NCBI GenBank assembly: GCA_003161835.1
Contig: PMNO01000212.1
Location: 1-7,750 of the forward strand
Direction: 5' to 3'
Source of the DNA: Myxococcales bacterium
GTDB lineage: Bacteria; Myxococcota_A; Polyangia; Fen-1088
DNA length: 7,750 bases
The notes beneath the pieces were generated by a model that was not told the DNA's origin, made no database searches, and was given only the letters and a program-made list of their open reading frames with translations. How positions within the stretch are numbered: the stretch's first letter is position 1; the number at the start of each line of letters is the position of its first letter. Below, in pieces: positions 6,346 to 7,750 of the stretch. Both the position numbers and the translations under genes were made by a program.

Positions 6346-6399
6346 CCGGGTTAACATGCCCGAAATCCGGCCGGGCGGCGGCGGTATTTTTCCGGTCAC

Positions 6400-6404
6400 A
6401 GGAG
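6400..6404 (+). promoter_or_regulatory. Ribosome binding site of the GH3 gene
   Basis: AGGAG ends 5 bases before ATG 6410. It decides the start over an in-frame ATG at 6356, which would add 18 residues and push the signal peptide away from the N-terminus. Confidence 0.8.
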
Positions 6405-6409
6405 AAGAG

Positions 6410-7750
6410 ATGAAGAACGTACGCGTGAGGTCCCGAATGAGCCTGAATTTTCGTGATGTAGTGGCGGTCCCAACTCTGGCGCTGGCCCTGGCCGCCTGTA
6501 GTCACCCTGCTACGAGTACGGGGAACGGAAGCGGAGGTAGCGGTCAAACGGGCAGCGGGGGGATAGGCGCGACAGGCACCGGCGGCAATAACAATCCGAC
6601 AAGCACCGGCGGCAACGGAACGAACCCCGGGACTGGCGGCGGCGTTCAATCGGCCACGGGCGGGAATAACGGGAATCCGCAAGGGGGAAGCAATGGAACT
6701 GGCACCGGAGGTGGCAGCACCGCCGGCAACGGAATGCCCCCCGCGACGGGTGGGGCCAACGGCGCCGGTGGGGCCACGACGGTCAAGATGTCTTGCACCG
6801 CCACCTCGTTCAGCGCCACCTACCCATACTCGCCGGGGTACCCCGGCCACGCGGCAAACCTGGCCATGGCGACGACGATGGTGCAGTCGCTTACGCCGGC
6901 CCAGAAGACACAGCAGATGCGTGGGGTTCCCACGCCCCCGCTCAACTACAACATCTTTTGGCAGCCGGACCAGGGCTCGATTCGGGGCTTCACCTTCCGC
7001 GACGGGCCCCGTGGCATGAACATGGACGCTCCGCTTCTGTCGGGGTCGGGCGGTGGCAAGTCAACCGCCTTTCCGCAGGCCATCGCGCGTGGCGCGGCCT
7101 TCGATCTGGACCTCGAATACAAGGTCGGTCAGGCCATTGGGGACGAGATGGTTGCCGCCGGACAGACCATGGCGCTGTCGCCGACGGTCAACATCCTACG
7201 CCACCCGTCCTGGGGACGCGCGCAAGAGACCTACGGCGAGGATCCCTTCCTCCTCGGCCGCATGGGTTCGGCGTTCGTGGTCGGCATGCAAGAGTACGTC
7301 GGCGCCTGCCCCAAGCACTTCGCCGCCAACAACATCGAGCAGGGCCGCTCGACGGCGAACGCGCTTATGGATGAGCAAACGTTGCGCGAGATATACGCGC
7401 GGCACTTCGGCATGATCATCAAGGACGGTGGCGCGTCTTGCATCATGGCGTCTTACAACAAGGTCAACGGAAAGAACGCCACGCAAAATGCGCACCTCTT
7501 GACCGACATCCTGAGGACCGACTTTGGTTTCCAGGGGTTTGTCCTCAGCGACTGGTGGGCCATGCCTGGTGGCAGCAACGCCGACCAGGCCTCGCGCGTC
7601 ACGAATGCCCGTGAGGCCGCCATGGCGGGGATGGACATGGAGCTTCCGTGGGCCTACGAGTATCTCGAGCTCGATTCCCAGACGGGCCTGGATACGTTCA
7701 TCAATGCGTCGGCCACGCGGATCCTGGAACAGAAGATCCGGTTCAAGGCG
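6410..7750 (+). CDS. Lipoprotein GH3 beta-glucosidase-like glycoside hydrolase, 3'-truncated
   Basis: 447 residues are visible and the frame is open at the right edge; family members usually run to 700-900, so the second alpha/beta domain and fibronectin-like tail are missing. The start has a strong AGGAG. A signal ending LALAAC puts the lipid-modified Cys at 30. Residues 31-122 are a low-complexity Gly/Thr/Asn/Ser linker. The GH3 barrel domain follows: SLTPAQKTQQM (160-170), FRDGPRGMN (197-204 region), NILRHPSWGR (261-270), ETYGEDPFLLG (273-283), PKHFAANN (301-308), MASYNKVNG (346-354) and GFVLSDWWAM (376-385). Asp381 in SDWW is the expected nucleophile; Lys302-His303 and Arg264 fit the substrate-binding set. 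Such enzymes release beta-linked glucose or related sugars from oligosaccharides or glycans. The linker suggests display at the cell surface or outer membrane. The exact sugar cannot be read from this part. Confidence 0.93.
   Translation, partial: MKNVRVRSRMSLNFRDVVAVPTLALALAACSHPATSTGNGSGGSGQTGSGGIGATGTGGNNNPTSTGGNGTNPGTGGGVQSATGGNNGNPQGGSNGTGTGGGSTAGNGMPPATGGANGAGGATTVKMSCTATSFSATYPYSPGYPGHAANLAMATTMVQSLTPAQKTQQMRGVPTPPLNYNIFWQPDQGSIRGFTFRDGPRGMNMDAPLLSGSGGGKSTAFPQAIARGAAFDLDLEYKVGQAIGDEMVAAGQTMALSPTVNILRHPSWGRAQETYGEDPFLLGRMGSAFVVGMQEYVGACPKHFAANNIEQGRSTANALMDEQTLREIYARHFGMIIKDGGASCIMASYNKVNGKNATQNAHLLTDILRTDFGFQGFVLSDWWAMPGGSNADQASRVTNAREAAMAGMDMELPWAYEYLELDSQTGLDTFINASATRILEQKIRFKA

Larger units (their letters stand above)
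5970..6409. other. Divergent intergenic region between cysH and the GH3 gene
   Basis: 440 bases with no credible gene. GC is visibly lower than in the flanking genes, mainly at about 6180-6345. The region must hold the promoters of cysH (leftward) and of the glycosidase (rightward). It contains several short repeats listed separately, a further 8-bp palindrome TTCGCGAA (6086-6093), two exact copies of TTTCCGGA 27 bases apart (6212-6219 and 6239-6246) with a near copy at 6389-6396, and a possible leader hairpin GGCCGG/CCGGCC (6344-6349 with 6367-6372). No tRNA or riboswitch fold was recognised. Confidence 0.6.

Noticed and set aside
6356..6409. Upstream in-frame ATG of the GH3 gene
   Set aside because: No ribosome site, and the added residues would disrupt the lipoprotein signal peptide that begins at 6410.
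5970..6409. CRISPR array or mobile element in the intergenic region
   Set aside because: The repeats are only 7-13 bases, irregularly spaced and different from one another; no terminal inverted repeats or transposase are present.
6164..6850. 228-residue minus-strand open frame across the start of the GH3 gene
   Set aside because: It is the antisense of the low-complexity linker and intergenic DNA; the plus strand has a clear GH3 domain.

Overview
The window is GC-rich throughout its genes (about two thirds G+C by eye). It encodes several lipoproteins, mono-haem cytochrome-like proteins with RMPP motifs, and an exported enzyme with a long Gly/Thr/Asn linker behind its lipobox. That style is typical of Myxococcota (Polyangia-type deltaproteobacteria), but the assignment is an inference from style, not from a marker gene.

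Positions 1-5179 (+) hold five tightly packed co-directional genes, probably one operon whose promoter lies upstream of the window. The first two are multi-spanning GT-C membrane glycosyltransferases of the GT39/ArnT type: a 5'-truncated one (1-1197) and one overlapping it by 20 bases (1178-3136) with a soluble beta-rich C-terminal extension. After 23 bases comes a three-gene cytochrome module: a mono-haem lipoprotein with a CX4CH site (3160-3603), an outer-membrane beta-barrel carrying its own N-terminal CXXCH haem site (3603-4775), and a second mono-haem lipoprotein with a CXXCH site (4775-5179). Each junction in this trio is a one-base stop/start overlap, which suggests translational coupling and a complex. 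The middle protein has the architecture of the fused cytochrome-porins typified by the iron oxidase Cyc2. The trio therefore looks like a compact outer-membrane electron-transfer system and is the most interesting thing here.

Positions 5180-5252 form a short convergent gap with a hairpin. On the minus strand, 5253-5969 is cysH, an iron-sulfur APS reductase of assimilatory sulfate reduction, with no other sulfur gene in view.

Positions 5970-6409 are a divergent regulatory region of 440 bases, lower in GC and rich in short direct and inverted repeats. At 6410 a secreted lipoprotein GH3 beta-glycosidase begins on the plus strand and runs off the right edge. The repeats just upstream of it are plausible operators for a sugar-responsive promoter.
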